A stretch of DNA of 64,000 bases from Lacibacter luteus (GCF_004118265.1 NZ_SDHW01000001.1:62001-126000); one strand, 5' to 3'; shown: positions 33,256-42,571, counted from the stretch's first letter. Notes: generated from the sequence alone by a model not told the origin. Numbers and translations: made by a program.

Positions 33256-34215
33256 TTACAAAAAGAAAATCGAGAAATACACGACGAGGTTGAAAAAACC
33301 GATAATTGCCATTAGTGAAGCCGAAAAGAGATTAAATAGAGCTAAAAGCCTTGGTGTTGGGAAATGAGGTTTAGGAATCCTGAATTCATTCCAGACTTCT
33401 TGTGGAATTTTGGAATGGTTATTTTTATAGATTGTTTTTTCTATATCATCATAAATGCTTGAGTCTATTTTTTTAATCAGAGTAGAGAGATAATTCTTCG
33501 ACCATAAATTGTATGAAATTTTTTGTTTTACACTTACAATTAAGAAAATGAGTAGAGGCATAAAACATAGGATTATACTAAATAGTGATCCTCCAATCAA
33601 AAAAGGAATACTCCATAATGGAAATATTTTTGCTACTTTATTTAATGGATGTTGAATGAAATAATCTTCAATTTCACTGCTAAACGAAAAGTTGCAGTCA
33701 ATAAGTTCTCGATGATTAAAAGCAAGTGATGGATAAATCATTGAATCCTTTTTTTTGGGTTCTAGATAGAATTGCAAAACAAGTAACTCGTTTGGATTCC
33801 ATTTTTGAAATCGTAATGCAACAGAATTATCATTAGTAACCTTTAAGTCCGACTGAATTTGATTTTCCACAGGCTGAGAGGCTAAGAGTCTATAATTAGA
33901 GTCAATATTTATTAAAATGTAGTCATTTTGAAAATTGCTATTTTTCCCATAACCGATAATTGGTTTGTTGCCTACATTCTTACACTTTAGCGTTAATAGC
34001 CATATTCCCTCAACTTTTTTGCCTTGAAACGAATATGAAGCTTCAAAATCCTGAATCCTAGGAGATTTTGTTAAATCTTGCCAGGTAGTGGCTTGTATTT
34101 TTATTTCTCGGTCTTCAAGTTCAAATCCTTTTACCAAGAAGACTACAATAGCAATAATACTTGCTATTAAAGATACAATTGTACCGATGGCATTTAAAAT
34201 CTCTTTAGTATTCAT
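33256..34215 (-). CDS. AT-rich membrane protein of unknown function
   Basis: 319 residues. One N-terminal helix (IVSLIASIIAIVVFLVKGF) is followed by a beta-rich extracytoplasmic domain of about 160 residues (IWLLTLKCKNVGNKPIIGYG; LVLQFYLEPKK). Two further helices (IPFLIGGSLFSIILCFMPLLIFL and a C-terminal LLALFNLFSASLMAIIGFF) follow. No domain is recognised. Base composition is clearly more AT-rich than parC, whose stop lies 12 bases away on the same strand. The gene looks like an insertion behind parC. ATG at 34215. Confidence 0.65.
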   Translation of the reverse strand: MNTKEILNAIGTIVSLIASIIAIVVFLVKGFELEDREIKIQATTWQDLTKSPRIQDFEASYSFQGKKVEGIWLLTLKCKNVGNKPIIGYGKNSNFQNDYILINIDSNYRLLASQPVENQIQSDLKVTNDNSVALRFQKWNPNELLVLQFYLEPKKKDSMIYPSLAFNHRELIDCNFSFSSEIEDYFIQHPLNKVAKIFPLWSIPFLIGGSLFSIILCFMPLLIFLIVSVKQKISYNLWSKNYLSTLIKKIDSSIYDDIEKTIYKNNHSKIPQEVWNEFRIPKPHFPTPRLLALFNLFSASLMAIIGFFNLVVYFSIFFL

Positions 34216-34227
34216 TTTTAATAAATA

Positions 34228-36741
34228 TTATTCAAACAACTCCGGTTGTGCATTCGGATCTTCTTTCACCCATTCCATTTCAATGCTCTTGTTGAAATCG
34301 GTAAGCTTGGCACCGACTGCTTTCCAGCCCATGATCTCAGCAACTTTCGCCAGCTTGATCTTTGCACTACGCACCTGTGCACCTTTTCCGCTTTTTACAG
34401 AGAGAACAGGTTCTTCATCTGTTGTTACCGCTTCTACATAATTCTTTGCTCCTTCTTTAATAAAGAAGAATTTGTTTTTGAGTGTAGTTGTTTCAATTTT
34501 GAAACGCTTTACATTGTATTGCAGCTTATCGTTATCTAAATAAACAGCAGTAATAATCCGGTCTGGTTTAAACAACTCGATCAACAGAATATTTTCAGGA
34601 TCGAATTTCTGTGTCATCTCCTGATCCGTAATTTCATAGTTACCATCCTTGTACACCACAAGAATACGATCGTCCGGTTCAAACTTGCCGAGGTACTCTC
34701 CTTTCTCTTCGGTATTCAAGCGACCAAACTTATCATCGAACCACATTTTCTTACCGCTCAATGTTGCACGGCCTTTCTCTTTAAACTTCACACTCTTCAC
34801 CGCATACTTGGTCACCTGGTTACCCATGCTGCTACGACCTTTAATATCGAGTTCTTCAAAATAGAAATCAAACTCTTTAATACGGGCACTTGCACTTGGG
34901 CTCAATAATATTTTAACTACTTCTGCTTCACCATTCGGGTTCACTGTAAAGTAATGCACTTTACTTTTCGGATCGCCTTTGGTGAGATCATATTCCTTAT
35001 CACGTGTAACACCGGTTACATTAAAACGCTTGGCATAGCTGATACCTGTTTTTCCGTCAGCATAGATCATGTTGTACGTAGTACGTTCATCATTCTTCTG
35101 GAAAACGGCAGCATGTATAATGTCTTTGCCGATGTACGCTTTATCGCTCACCTTCACCACTTTCATAATACCACGTTTGGTAAACACGATGATATCATCA
35201 AAGTCGGAACAATCTGTAATGAACTCATCTTTCTTCAGCGATGTACCAACAAAACCATCTTCACGGTTCATGTACAATTTGGTGTTGGCAATAGCTACTT
35301 GTTTCACCTGGATCACTTCAAATGGTTTGATCTCCGTTTTACGCTCACGGCCTTTACCATATTTCTTTAACAGGTTTTCATAGTATGCAACAGCAAAATC
35401 AACGATGTTATCAAGATCGTATTTCACCTGCTTGATATCTGCTTCCAGTCCTTTGATCTGTTCGTTGAGTTCAGCAATATCCAAACGATAGATACGACGC
35501 ACAGGTTTTTCCGTGAGCTTCAGAATATCTTCTCTTGTTATATCACGCTTCAGGTGTTTTTTGAATGGAACAAATGCTTTATCAATTGCTTCAATTACTT
35601 TATCCCATGTTTCATGTTTCTTCTCCAGCTCTTTGTAAATCTGTTCTTCGAAGAATATTTTTTCGAGTGAAGTATAATGCCATTTCTCCTGCAGCTCACC
35701 CAGCTTGATCTCCAGTTCTTTCTTCAGCAATTCTTTTGTCTGCTCTGCTGAGAATTTCAACAAATCACTTGCAGATAAGAATTGTGGTTTGTCATTGACG
35801 ATCACGCATGCATTGGGCGAAATAGAAACTTCACAATCAGTAAATGCATACAATGCATCAATGGTAATATCGGGCGAAATACCGGGCGCAAGATCAACCT
35901 GTATCTCAACTTCTGCTGCGGTATTATCCGTTACTTTTTTGATCTTGATCTTTCCCTGGTCATTTGCTTTTACAATGCTTTCCATCAACTGCGTTGTGGT
36001 AACACCGTAAGGCACATCTTTAATCAGCAATGTTTTTTTATCGAACTCTTCAATATGTGCACGCACTCTCACTTTACCACCACGCTTACCATCGTTGTAA
36101 TTGCTGGCATCGATCATGCCGCCTGTTTGAAAATCGGGCAACAGTTCAAAACGTTTGCCACGCAACGATTTAATAGACGCATCAATGAGTTCGCAAAAGT
36201 TATGCGGAAGAATTTTTGTTGAAAGACCAACAGCGATACCATCTGCACCCTGCGCAAGCAACAACGGGAACTTCATCGGCAACACTACGGGTTCGTTCTT
36301 ACGACCGTCGTAGCTCAATTGCCATTCAATTGTTTTGTTGTTGAATGCAACATCCAATGCAAATTTTGATAAACGTGCTTCAATGTAACGAGCTGCAGCC
36401 GCATCATCACCTGTTCGTACATCGCCCCAGTTACCCTGCGTTTCAACCAGCAGATCTTTTTGTCCCATGTTCACCAATGCGTCGCCAATACTTGCATCAC
36501 CATGCGGGTGATACTGCATCGCCTGACCAATGATGTTCGCCACTTTGTTAAAGCGACCATCATCCATTTCTTTCATGGCATGCAGGATACGGCGTTGCAC
36601 CGGCTTCAAACCATCTTCAATGGCAGGTACGGCACGCTCCAGAATTACATACGATGCATAATCGAGAAACCAGTTTTTATACTGTCCCTGGATACCGCCA
36701 TCGTTGTCAAAAACATTTTCTTTCTTTTTAGATGCACTCAT
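34228..36741 (-). CDS. parC: Topoisomerase IV subunit A
   Basis: 837 residues. It is the DNA-cleaving subunit of a type IIA topoisomerase. The signature KPVQRRILHAM and YHPHGDASIGDALVNM are followed by the catalytic tyrosine Y119 in DDAAAARYIEARLSK. The C-terminal pinwheel region has no GyrA-box (QRRGGKG), which argues for ParC rather than GyrA. The presence of a parE-type gene 2.3 kb upstream on the same strand agrees. ParC and ParE are usually adjacent in this phylum; here three other genes separate them. Confidence 0.9.
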   Translation of the reverse strand: MSASKKKENVFDNDGGIQGQYKNWFLDYASYVILERAVPAIEDGLKPVQRRILHAMKEMDDGRFNKVANIIGQAMQYHPHGDASIGDALVNMGQKDLLVETQGNWGDVRTGDDAAAARYIEARLSKFALDVAFNNKTIEWQLSYDGRKNEPVVLPMKFPLLLAQGADGIAVGLSTKILPHNFCELIDASIKSLRGKRFELLPDFQTGGMIDASNYNDGKRGGKVRVRAHIEEFDKKTLLIKDVPYGVTTTQLMESIVKANDQGKIKIKKVTDNTAAEVEIQVDLAPGISPDITIDALYAFTDCEVSISPNACVIVNDKPQFLSASDLLKFSAEQTKELLKKELEIKLGELQEKWHYTSLEKIFFEEQIYKELEKKHETWDKVIEAIDKAFVPFKKHLKRDITREDILKLTEKPVRRIYRLDIAELNEQIKGLEADIKQVKYDLDNIVDFAVAYYENLLKKYGKGRERKTEIKPFEVIQVKQVAIANTKLYMNREDGFVGTSLKKDEFITDCSDFDDIIVFTKRGIMKVVKVSDKAYIGKDIIHAAVFQKNDERTTYNMIYADGKTGISYAKRFNVTGVTRDKEYDLTKGDPKSKVHYFTVNPNGEAEVVKILLSPSASARIKEFDFYFEELDIKGRSSMGNQVTKYAVKSVKFKEKGRATLSGKKMWFDDKFGRLNTEEKGEYLGKFEPDDRILVVYKDGNYEITDQEMTQKFDPENILLIELFKPDRIITAVYLDNDKLQYNVKRFKIETTTLKNKFFFIKEGAKNYVEAVTTDEEPVLSVKSGKGAQVRSAKIKLAKVAEIMGWKAVGAKLTDFNKSIEMEWVKEDPNAQPELFE

Positions 36742-36871
36742 TTCTTAAAATCAATTTGTGTACTTAGCTTTTGTACTACTATTATGCTTCTGTTGTGTCA
36801 CTCACTTCATCGGTTGGTAATTCAGTTCATCAACTTGTCACCCCTCCCAAGAGGGGATCAACATCTTGCTA

Positions 36872-37246
36872 TTACTTCTTTCCTATTTCACCTAAATGCG
36901 TAAACTTAAATCCGTTTTCATATTTCAAACCATAACCGAATACCCTGTCCATTGATGAATGACCGAACAAAACAATACCGGCCTGAATAAACGGGTCGGA
37001 GTCGAAGAAAGGAAACTGCAGTTTTAATACAAGTGATACTGCAATGACCAATATTGCAATTGCTTTATGGTGAAAGATGTTGTACAGGATTGCTCCTGTT
37101 TTATTTCCTGCCAAATATCCAAGCATGCTTATATCCGGACCAATAAACATCAACAAATACCACCACCACTCTACAGTTGAAATGTAAAGCAATGCGATGC
37201 TTACCAACAGCATCGCCAGCTCTTCCAGTTTAAGTATTGTCTTCAT
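36872..37246 (-). CDS. DUF4260-type small membrane protein
   Basis: 124 residues with four hydrophobic segments. EWWWYLLMFIGPDISMLGYL, NIFHHKAIAILVIAVSLVL and IVLFGHSSMDRVFGYGLKY are the conserved pieces of the DUF4260 family, which has no known function. ATG at 37246, 20 bases after the stop of the DUF1835 gene, so the two are probably cotranscribed. Confidence 0.75.
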   Translation of the reverse strand: MKTILKLEELAMLLVSIALLYISTVEWWWYLLMFIGPDISMLGYLAGNKTGAILYNIFHHKAIAILVIAVSLVLKLQFPFFDSDPFIQAGIVLFGHSSMDRVFGYGLKYENGFKFTHLGEIGKK

Positions 37247-37266
37247 GCTTGGACTTTCTGATTCAA

Positions 37267-38112
37267 TTATTGTTCAGCCGGCTGTGCTGTTTCAAACAAC
37301 TGTCCCGACTTTTTCTTCAACTCAAAATCTTTCATATTCTTCAACTCTCCTTGCACATCGTATAAATCTGTTGCAATGAGTTGTTTGATTCGCCACAGCA
37401 CATACATATCACCGGTAGTGTGTTTGTTCTTACTTAAAAACTGGTTGATGACTTTACTTGCTTTCTGCCAATCACCTGTAATAAAATTCTTCAGATCAGC
37501 ATCGTAAAAATCATAATCCTTTTGTCCAAGCTTTTTACCACCTTCCAATAAACGCACTCCTTTTTCTTCGTTGCAGAGTTTGGTCCACTCATCCGGATCA
37601 ACCTCAAATTCACTCGGTGTAACAAGGCGTGCAAGCTTTTTGGCTTTGGTCATTTCCTTCGGCTGAATAGTGCTGATCCACTCCGGGTAAAACAACTGTC
37701 CTTTTTCATTAATGAACGGCAGATTGTTCAGGTACAAAATATAAATGCGGCCCTGGAAATCTTTCAGCTGACTGATAAGCCAGTAATAACCGCTCACATC
37801 GTGTTTGTTCTGTGCAGCCCATATCCAAACTTTCTCTTCTTCATCTTTCTGCAAACGCTCAACAATAAAAGCGATGAGCTTGTTGTCATCCACATCACCT
37901 TCATCTACTTTCTTTTCAAGATCGGTGCCGGTCAACACTTCTTTCCACCATGCACGGCGTGCAGTAATTCCTTCTTCTGTGTATATGTCCTTCAGCGGAC
38001 CAACAGCATAATCATCTTCCACCTGCAACACTTCGCCTTGTAATGTTTCATCCAGTTCAATGGCTTTTTGCAGTACGTCAATATCAGCTTCGTTAAAAAC
38101 AATATGTATCAT
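37267..38112 (-). CDS. DUF1835/DUF3658-type protein
   Basis: 281 residues from ATG 38112 (MIHIVFNEADIDVLQKAIEL). An upstream in-frame start would overlap the methyltransferase gene and is rejected. The DUF1835 part spans the first 125 residues (EDDYAVGPLKDIYTEEGITA; WWKEVLTG). DUF3658 follows near the C-terminus (LARLVTPSEFEVDPDEWTKL; FITGDWQKASKVINQFLSK). The family is conserved in several phyla with unknown function. It starts 5 bases after the methyltransferase stop, so both form one transcript. Confidence 0.85.
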   Translation of the reverse strand: MIHIVFNEADIDVLQKAIELDETLQGEVLQVEDDYAVGPLKDIYTEEGITARRAWWKEVLTGTDLEKKVDEGDVDDNKLIAFIVERLQKDEEEKVWIWAAQNKHDVSGYYWLISQLKDFQGRIYILYLNNLPFINEKGQLFYPEWISTIQPKEMTKAKKLARLVTPSEFEVDPDEWTKLCNEEKGVRLLEGGKKLGQKDYDFYDADLKNFITGDWQKASKVINQFLSKNKHTTGDMYVLWRIKQLIATDLYDVQGELKNMKDFELKKKSGQLFETAQPAEQ

Positions 38113-38117
38113 AAAAT

Positions 38118-38906
38118 CTAATTCTGTTTTGCCTGTATCAGATAATAAACACAAGTGGTGAAAAAGTTCCGTACAAACGGAAGGGCTTTCACCAAACCAA
38201 ACTGTTCTTTCGGTTTCCAGCCAAACTTGTATTCATAGATTGGGTTAATTAAAAAATGTGTTTTGTTGATGAGGTTGTATCCTTTCTCCTTGCAGATACG
38301 TTCGAAACGCTCAATGGAAATACCTGTTTCTTTTATCTCCAGCATTTCTTCCCAGTTCTCTCCATTCGATTTCAACAACCATTTGTAAATAGGCGTTGGC
38401 AGCAAATGATAGTAAGGAATTTTGCTCAACCACTTTCCTTTATTGATCTGCTGATGACCACCAAATGGCATATACCAGGGCGGAAAACCAAAGAAGATTA
38501 CACCATTTGTTGTCAAAAAACTTTTCATCCACTCGATCAACTTTGGCTGATCGTGGATGTGTTCAATTACATCCTTCAAAACAATTACATCAAATGCACC
38601 ACCAAAATCGGCATCGGTTGCTTTGTAAATATCTTTTGAATGAAAAGTGATCTTGCCTTCTGCAATTTCAGCTTTCATCCATTCTCTTGCATTCACCAAA
38701 CGGCTTTCATCCAGCTCAATACCTACACCTGTGCAACCTCTGTCAACAAATGCTTTCAACACACCACCTTCACCGCAACCAATCTCCAATACACGCATAC
38801 CCGGTTTTAAAGAGAATACTTTCTCAATAAAAGGCAACACATACTTTTCTGTGTTCAGTATCTGTATGTCGAAGTAACGTTTCCGGTCGGCGTGAAATTC
38901 AAACAT
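38118..38906 (-). CDS. Class I SAM-dependent methyltransferase
   Basis: 262 residues. The SAM-binding motif I is MRVLEIGCGEGGVLKAF near residues 38-54. Motif II acidic residue lies in GVGIELDESRLVNA and the motif IV equivalent in FDVIVLKDVIEHIHDQ. The C-terminal half (LPTPIYKWLLKSNGENWEEM) resembles methyltransferases of cell-surface or lipid biosynthesis, but the substrate is unknown. A REP-like palindrome lies between it and parE. Confidence 0.85.
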   Translation of the reverse strand: MFEFHADRKRYFDIQILNTEKYVLPFIEKVFSLKPGMRVLEIGCGEGGVLKAFVDRGCTGVGIELDESRLVNAREWMKAEIAEGKITFHSKDIYKATDADFGGAFDVIVLKDVIEHIHDQPKLIEWMKSFLTTNGVIFFGFPPWYMPFGGHQQINKGKWLSKIPYYHLLPTPIYKWLLKSNGENWEEMLEIKETGISIERFERICKEKGYNLINKTHFLINPIYEYKFGWKPKEQFGLVKALPFVRNFFTTCVYYLIQAKQN

Positions 38907-38934
38907 TCAATCAAATCATTTTAATTACGAAGAA

Positions 38935-38999
38935 CGTCATTGCGAGCCTTGTATTTGGCGAAGCAATCTCAACAGACTGCTTCGTTCCTCGCAGTGACG
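38935..38999. repeat. REP/MITE-like palindromic element
   Basis: The ends CGTCATTGCGAG (38935-38946) and CTCGCAGTGACG (38988-38999) are inverted repeats with one mismatch. The centre holds GGCGAAGCAATCTC and GACTGCTTCG, also inverted. The words match a short palindromic element family I know from many bacterial genomes. It sits between parE and the methyltransferase gene. Confidence 0.7.
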
Positions 39000-39007
39000 A
39001 TCATTAT

Positions 39008-40900
39008 TTACACTGTTTCTTCTACTTTATCCAGTTCCACTTTCAGGTTGTCGATAATAAACTCCTGTCTGTCGGGAGTATTCTTACCCATATAATATTC
39101 CAGCACCTGCTGTATATGTGTTTCAGGTAATAACATCACCGGCTCTTTGCGCATTTCTGCACCAATAAAACGACCAAACTCTTCGGGACTGATCTCACCC
39201 AAACCTTTAAAGCGTGTGATCTCCGGTTTACCGCCGAGTTTTTTTACTGCAGCCTGCTTCTCTCCTTCATCATAACAATAAATGGTTTCCTGTTTATTGC
39301 GCACACGAAACAATGGTGTTTCTAAAATAAACACGTGCCCGTTCTTCACTAAGTCAGGAAAGAATTGCAGGAAGAAAGTCATCAACAACAAACGGATATG
39401 CATACCATCCACATCAGCATCGGTAGCAATCACAATATTGTTGTAGCGGAGATCTTCGTAGTTGTCTTCAATGTTCAACGCATGTTGCAACAGGTTGAAC
39501 TCTTCATTTTCGTACACCACTTTTTTTGTTAAGCCATAACAGTTAAGCGGCTTACCACGCAAACTGAACACCGCCTGCGTTTCAACATTGCGGCTTTTGG
39601 TAATGCTACCACTCGCACTGTCACCTTCGGTAATAAAAATGGTGGTCTCTTTCTGCTTCTCAATAACTTTATCTTTATCCTTGCCTGTAGCTTCATCGTT
39701 GTAATGAAAACGACAGTCTCTTAATTTCTTATTGTGCAGGTTGGCTTTCTTCGCACGCTCGTTTGCCAGTTTTTTAATACCTGCTAATTCTTTCCTTTCT
39801 TTTTCATTTTGCTCAATACGTTTTTTCAACGCTTCAGCAACCGATGGATTTTTATGCAGGAACAGATCAAGGTCACGTGCAAGAAAGTCGCCGACAAAGT
39901 TTTTCATCGTCGGACCGCCTTCATATACCACGTTTGAACCAAGCTTTGTTTTCGTCTGACTTTCAAATACCGGTTCCTGTACACGTACGCTGATGGCTGC
40001 ACAAATGCTGCCACGTATATCAGCCGCATCATAATCTTTTTTGTAAAACTCACGAATGGTTTTTACAAAGCCTTCACGGAAAGCAGCCAAGTGCGTACCA
40101 CCTTGTGTAGTGAACTGTCCGTTTACAAACGAGTAATACTCTTCGCCGTATTGATTTTCGTGTGTAATGGCAATTTCAATATCCTCGCCTTTCAAATGAA
40201 TGATGGGATAACGCAATTCATCTTCGTTGGTTTTGCGTTGCAACAGATCGAGCAAACCATTTTTCGAAACGTATTTCTTTCCATTGAAGTTGATCACTAA
40301 TCCAGCGTTGAGGTAACAATAGTTCCAGAACTGGTTATCCATGTACTCATGGATATAGTGATAATTTTTAAAGACCGAATCGTCAGGAACAAACAACACT
40401 TCTGTTCCGTTGCCTTCGGTTGTTTTTTCTTCTTTATGCTCTTTGGTTAAAATACCTTTTTGAAACTCGGCGGTCTTTTGTTTGCCATCACGAAAAGCGG
40501 TTACTTTAAAATAACTGCTCAATGCATTTACCGCTTTTGTACCCACACCATTCAAACCAACCGATTTCTGAAACACTTTGCTATCGTACTTGGCACCGGT
40601 GTTGATCTTGCTCACCACATCCACTACTTTACCCAACGGAATACCACGGCCATAGTCACGCACAGTTACCGTTCCTTTTTCAATAGCAATGTCGACCGAT
40701 TTGCCATAGCCCATCGTGTGTTCATCAATACAGTTATCCACCACCTCTTTCAGCAACACATAAATACCATCGTCGGCACTGCTGCCATCGCCCAGTTTAC
40801 CAATGTACATACCGGGGCGCAAACGAATATGTTCCTGCCAGTCGAGGGTTTTAATGGAGCTCTCGTCGTAATCAAACAAATTCTTTTTTTCTTCAGCCAT
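39008..40900 (-). CDS. parE: Topoisomerase IV subunit B
   Basis: 630 residues. This is the ATPase subunit of topoisomerase IV. The GHKL ATP site is visible in [32 protein letters not shown] and [15 protein letters not shown]. The Toprim domain has TEGDSASGS and [16 protein letters not shown]. The C-terminal [18 protein letters not shown]-type segment ([19 protein letters not shown]) precedes the end. Its length (630, without the long GyrB insert) and the parC partner favour ParE. ATG at 40900. Confidence 0.92.
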   Translation of the reverse strand: MAEEKKNLFDYDESSIKTLDWQEHIRLRPGMYIGKLGDGSSADDGIYVLLKEVVDNCIDEHTMGYGKSVDIAIEKGTVTVRDYGRGIPLGKVVDVVSKINTGAKYDSKVFQKSVGLNGVGTKAVNALSSYFKVTAFRDGKQKTAEFQKGILTKEHKEEKTTEGNGTEVLFVPDDSVFKNYHYIHEYMDNQFWNYCYLNAGLVINFNGKKYVSKNGLLDLLQRKTNEDELRYPIIHLKGEDIEIAITHENQYGEEYYSFVNGQFTTQGGTHLAAFREGFVKTIREFYKKDYDAADIRGSICAAISVRVQEPVFESQTKTKLGSNVVYEGGPTMKNFVGDFLARDLDLFLHKNPSVAEALKKRIEQNEKERKELAGIKKLANERAKKANLHNKKLRDCRFHYNDEATGKDKDKVIEKQKETTIFITEGDSASGSITKSRNVETQAVFSLRGKPLNCYGLTKKVVYENEEFNLLQHALNIEDNYEDLRYNNIVIATDADVDGMHIRLLLMTFFLQFFPDLVKNGHVFILETPLFRVRNKQETIYCYDEGEKQAAVKKLGGKPEITRFKGLGEISPEEFGRFIGAEMRKEPVMLLPETHIQQVLEYYMGKNTPDRQEFIIDNLKVELDKVEETV

Positions 40901-41013
40901 TGAGATGTTTATAGTTTTCAGTTCTTAGTTTTTGTTACCGGCAGCAGAATGTCTATCGGCTGCATTGGCGTCGCACCCTTGTACAGGAGTACAATGCCGG
41001 GCAACTGCTCATA

Positions 41014-41044
41014 TCGTACTTCGTAACTCCTACCTCGTACTTCC
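41014..41044. repeat. CGTACTT-type interspersed repeat, copy 3
   Basis: TCGTACTTCGTAACTCCTAC followed by CTCGTACTTCC lies in the 275-base space between parE and a small membrane-protein gene. The remainder of that space shows only an inverted TTCACA/TGTGAA pair at 41104-41119. Confidence 0.6.
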
Positions 41045-41175
41045 TTCTTCACCGGAACGGGCAAATATAACAAAACACACCTCCCATCCCATTCCCAAAT
41101 TTGTTCACAACCCTGTGAATAATTTTTGGCCTGTAACTATTTATTTCTCAATTTCGCAGCAACAAAATCACAATC

Positions 41176-41358
41176 ATGGACAAAAAGATTTATACCCTTC
41201 TTACCATTTACATCGTTTACCTGGTAATTGCTTTATCAATGGTATTGTCAACAGGTGCGCAAAAAGTGCTGACTGCACTCATTTTCGGTGGTGTGGGTAT
41301 TGGTATTTTCCTGATTGCGTTTTTCATCTGGATGCTCAACCGCAAACACGAAGGGTAA
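41176..41358 (+). CDS. Small two-helix membrane protein
   Basis: 60 residues (MDKKIYTLLTIYIVYLVIAL...RKHEG) with two hydrophobic helices separated by GAQKV. No motif is recognised. The positive N-terminus and the basic end after the second helix suggest both ends are cytoplasmic. An intrinsic terminator follows 30 bases after the stop, which supports a real, separately transcribed gene. Confidence 0.65.
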   Translation: MDKKIYTLLTIYIVYLVIALSMVLSTGAQKVLTALIFGGVGIGIFLIAFFIWMLNRKHEG

Positions 41359-41388
41359 GCAAATCGTCCTTTTCCGATAAATTTATTC

Positions 41389-41421
41389 GCAGCCTTAAGC
41401 CACGCTTAAGGCTGCTTTATT
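41389..41421 (+). terminator. Intrinsic terminator after the small membrane-protein gene
   Basis: GCAGCCTTAAG (41389-41399) and CTTAAGGCTGC (41405-41415) form a perfect 11-bp stem with a 5-nt loop, followed by TTTATTA. Confidence 0.75.
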
Positions 41422-41432
41422 ATATTTATGCT

Positions 41433-41879
41433 ATGAAAATATACTTATCCTTTATCCTTCTTTTCGTTGGCCTATCTGTAACCGCTCAGCAGCAACAGGA
41501 AGTTTATAAACTCGACAGCTGTGTTCAATTTGGCGCAAATCCCTTCGACGATGTGGTGGTACGTGTGCAACAAACAGCCAAATGGAAAACCAAAAAACCT
41601 TCTCTTGAATCGCATCTTGAAAAATTCTTCGACGATTACACCCAAAAAAGGGCAGGTGGAAAAATAACCATCAGCCTGCTGGTTAACAGTGATGGTAAGC
41701 CTTGCACCTACGAAGTGCGGCCCAACAGCAATGTGCGTCCCGATATGGCCAAACTAAAAGCCTGGATGGACATGTACGAATGGGAACCCGCCATCAACAA
41801 CGGAAAGCCGGTTCGTTCGTTTAAAACCCTGCAGATCAGCTTCGAAGGCAAGAAAATAACCATAACCGAACTCGATTAA
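41433..41879 (+). CDS. Secreted TonB-C-like domain protein
   Basis: 148 residues from ATG 41433 (MKIYLSFILLFVGLSVTAQQ, a clear signal peptide). The frame runs open far upstream to 40932, but that part crosses a terminator and a repeat and has no sensible composition. The mature part contains KITISLLVNSDGKPCTYEV and WEPAINNGKPVRSFKTLQIS, the strand pattern of TonB C-terminal-like domains in secreted Bacteroidota proteins. It has no membrane anchor. It may bind peptidoglycan or a membrane protein, but no role is known. Confidence 0.75.
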   Translation: MKIYLSFILLFVGLSVTAQQQQEVYKLDSCVQFGANPFDDVVVRVQQTAKWKTKKPSLESHLEKFFDDYTQKRAGGKITISLLVNSDGKPCTYEVRPNSNVRPDMAKLKAWMDMYEWEPAINNGKPVRSFKTLQISFEGKKITITELD

Positions 41880-41972
41880 GTGTAAGCCGTTGGTTTACAA
41901 TAGTGCTCAATTAATTTTTTGTGAAAGCCCCGTTTGTGACAGATTAACAGCTCTGCCAACAATGAAACGTGG

Positions 41973-41980
41973 TACATTTG
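41973..41980 (+). promoter_or_regulatory. Candidate -7 element before a small acidic-protein gene
   Basis: TACATTTG is an exact TAnnTTTG match, 99 bases before the ATG at 42080. No spaced -33 TTG was found. Confidence 0.3.
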
Positions 41981-42079
41981 TTTTGTACTTAACCCGTACT
42001 TACAAACCCCGCCCGGTACACGTTTCTACCCATTACATTCTGAAGAACCTATTGTTGAATTTTTTAAACGGAGAGAGCT

Positions 42080-42346
42080 ATGTTTACGTACGAATTGTTA
42101 GAGGCAGGGTGCTATTACCTTATTCAGGAAAAAGAAGAGGAACCGATCAAGCTTATTAAGCTGCATTTTAAAAGTGATTATGCAGTTTGTACTTCTTCTT
42201 TTGCAGAAGGCGAAGAAATTGTGTGGAAGAAAAAAGCTGATCCGATACTCGACATTGTTGAGTGTTTAGATGATCAGGCTGTTGCCGCCTGGGAAAAATT
42301 GTATTACAGTCAGGATGCTTATTACGAAGAAGACGATGAGGAATAA
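42080..42346 (+). CDS. Small acidic protein of unknown function
   Basis: 88 residues beginning MFTYELLEAGCYYLIQEKEE and ending in a highly acidic tail (YYEEDDEE). No domain or signal peptide is recognised. The middle has alternating strands (IKLIKLHFKSDYAVCTSSF; EEIVWKKKADPILDIVEC). A strong terminator follows 10 bases later, which supports it as a gene. The overlapping frame at 41890 has no such support. Confidence 0.65.
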   Translation: MFTYELLEAGCYYLIQEKEEEPIKLIKLHFKSDYAVCTSSFAEGEEIVWKKKADPILDIVECLDDQAVAAWEKLYYSQDAYYEEDDEE

Positions 42347-42356
42347 ACTTCATTAC

Positions 42357-42395
42357 AAAAACAACCGAAGGCTTTGCTTTCGGTTGTTTTTGTTT
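42357..42395 (+). terminator. Intrinsic terminator after the small acidic-protein gene
   Basis: AAAACAACCGAA and TTCGGTTGTTTT form a perfect 12-bp stem around a short loop, followed by TTGTTTT. Confidence 0.85.
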
Positions 42396-42403
42396 TAAGC
42401 TGT

Positions 42404-42571
42404 TTATTTAATCCTGTCTTTTACGTAAGTGATTTCTGTTTTACCATGAGGAGCAGGTTAACCCTCCTCATCTACATTTACAAATACAATTTTATTGATG
42501 GTAAGAATAGACTCATGCGTAAGTTTATTCCGTACTTCGCAACGCATAGTTAACGCTTGCAGCAAGAATGC
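42404..42571 (-). pseudogene. Remnant of an acyl-CoA thioesterase (hotdog fold), C-terminal part
   Basis: On the minus strand one frame reads MRCEVRNKLTHESILTINKI, then VFVNVDEEG, a stop (42458-42460), PAPHGKTEITYVKDRIK and a natural stop at 42404. The phrase VFVNVDEEG-x-PAPHGKTE is the C-terminal signature of hotdog acyl-CoA thioesterases in this phylum. The in-frame TAA replaces the usual Lys or Arg after DEEG. Another stop at 42572 ends the homology upstream, so the N-terminal half is missing. It occupies most of a 330-base gene-free gap. Confidence 0.65.

Noticed and set aside
34228-36741. Assignment of this gene as gyrA
   Set aside because: No GyrA-box is seen in the C-terminal domain and the nearest partner is a ParE-sized subunit. 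ParC is preferred, with some doubt remaining.
41104-41119. TTCACA-ACCC-TGTGAA inverted repeat resembling a CRP site
   Set aside because: The half-site order is the reverse of the CRP consensus and the arms are only six bases, which can occur by chance. No regulated promoter was identified beside it.
40932-41432. N-terminal extension of the secreted TonB-C-like protein
   Set aside because: The open frame crosses a CGTACTT repeat, another small gene and a terminator. The ATG at 41433 starts a perfect signal peptide.
41890-42159. Open frame of 89 codons overlapping the small acidic-protein gene
   Set aside because: It overlaps a better-supported frame, contains the promoter-like sequence and has no recognisable composition or domain.
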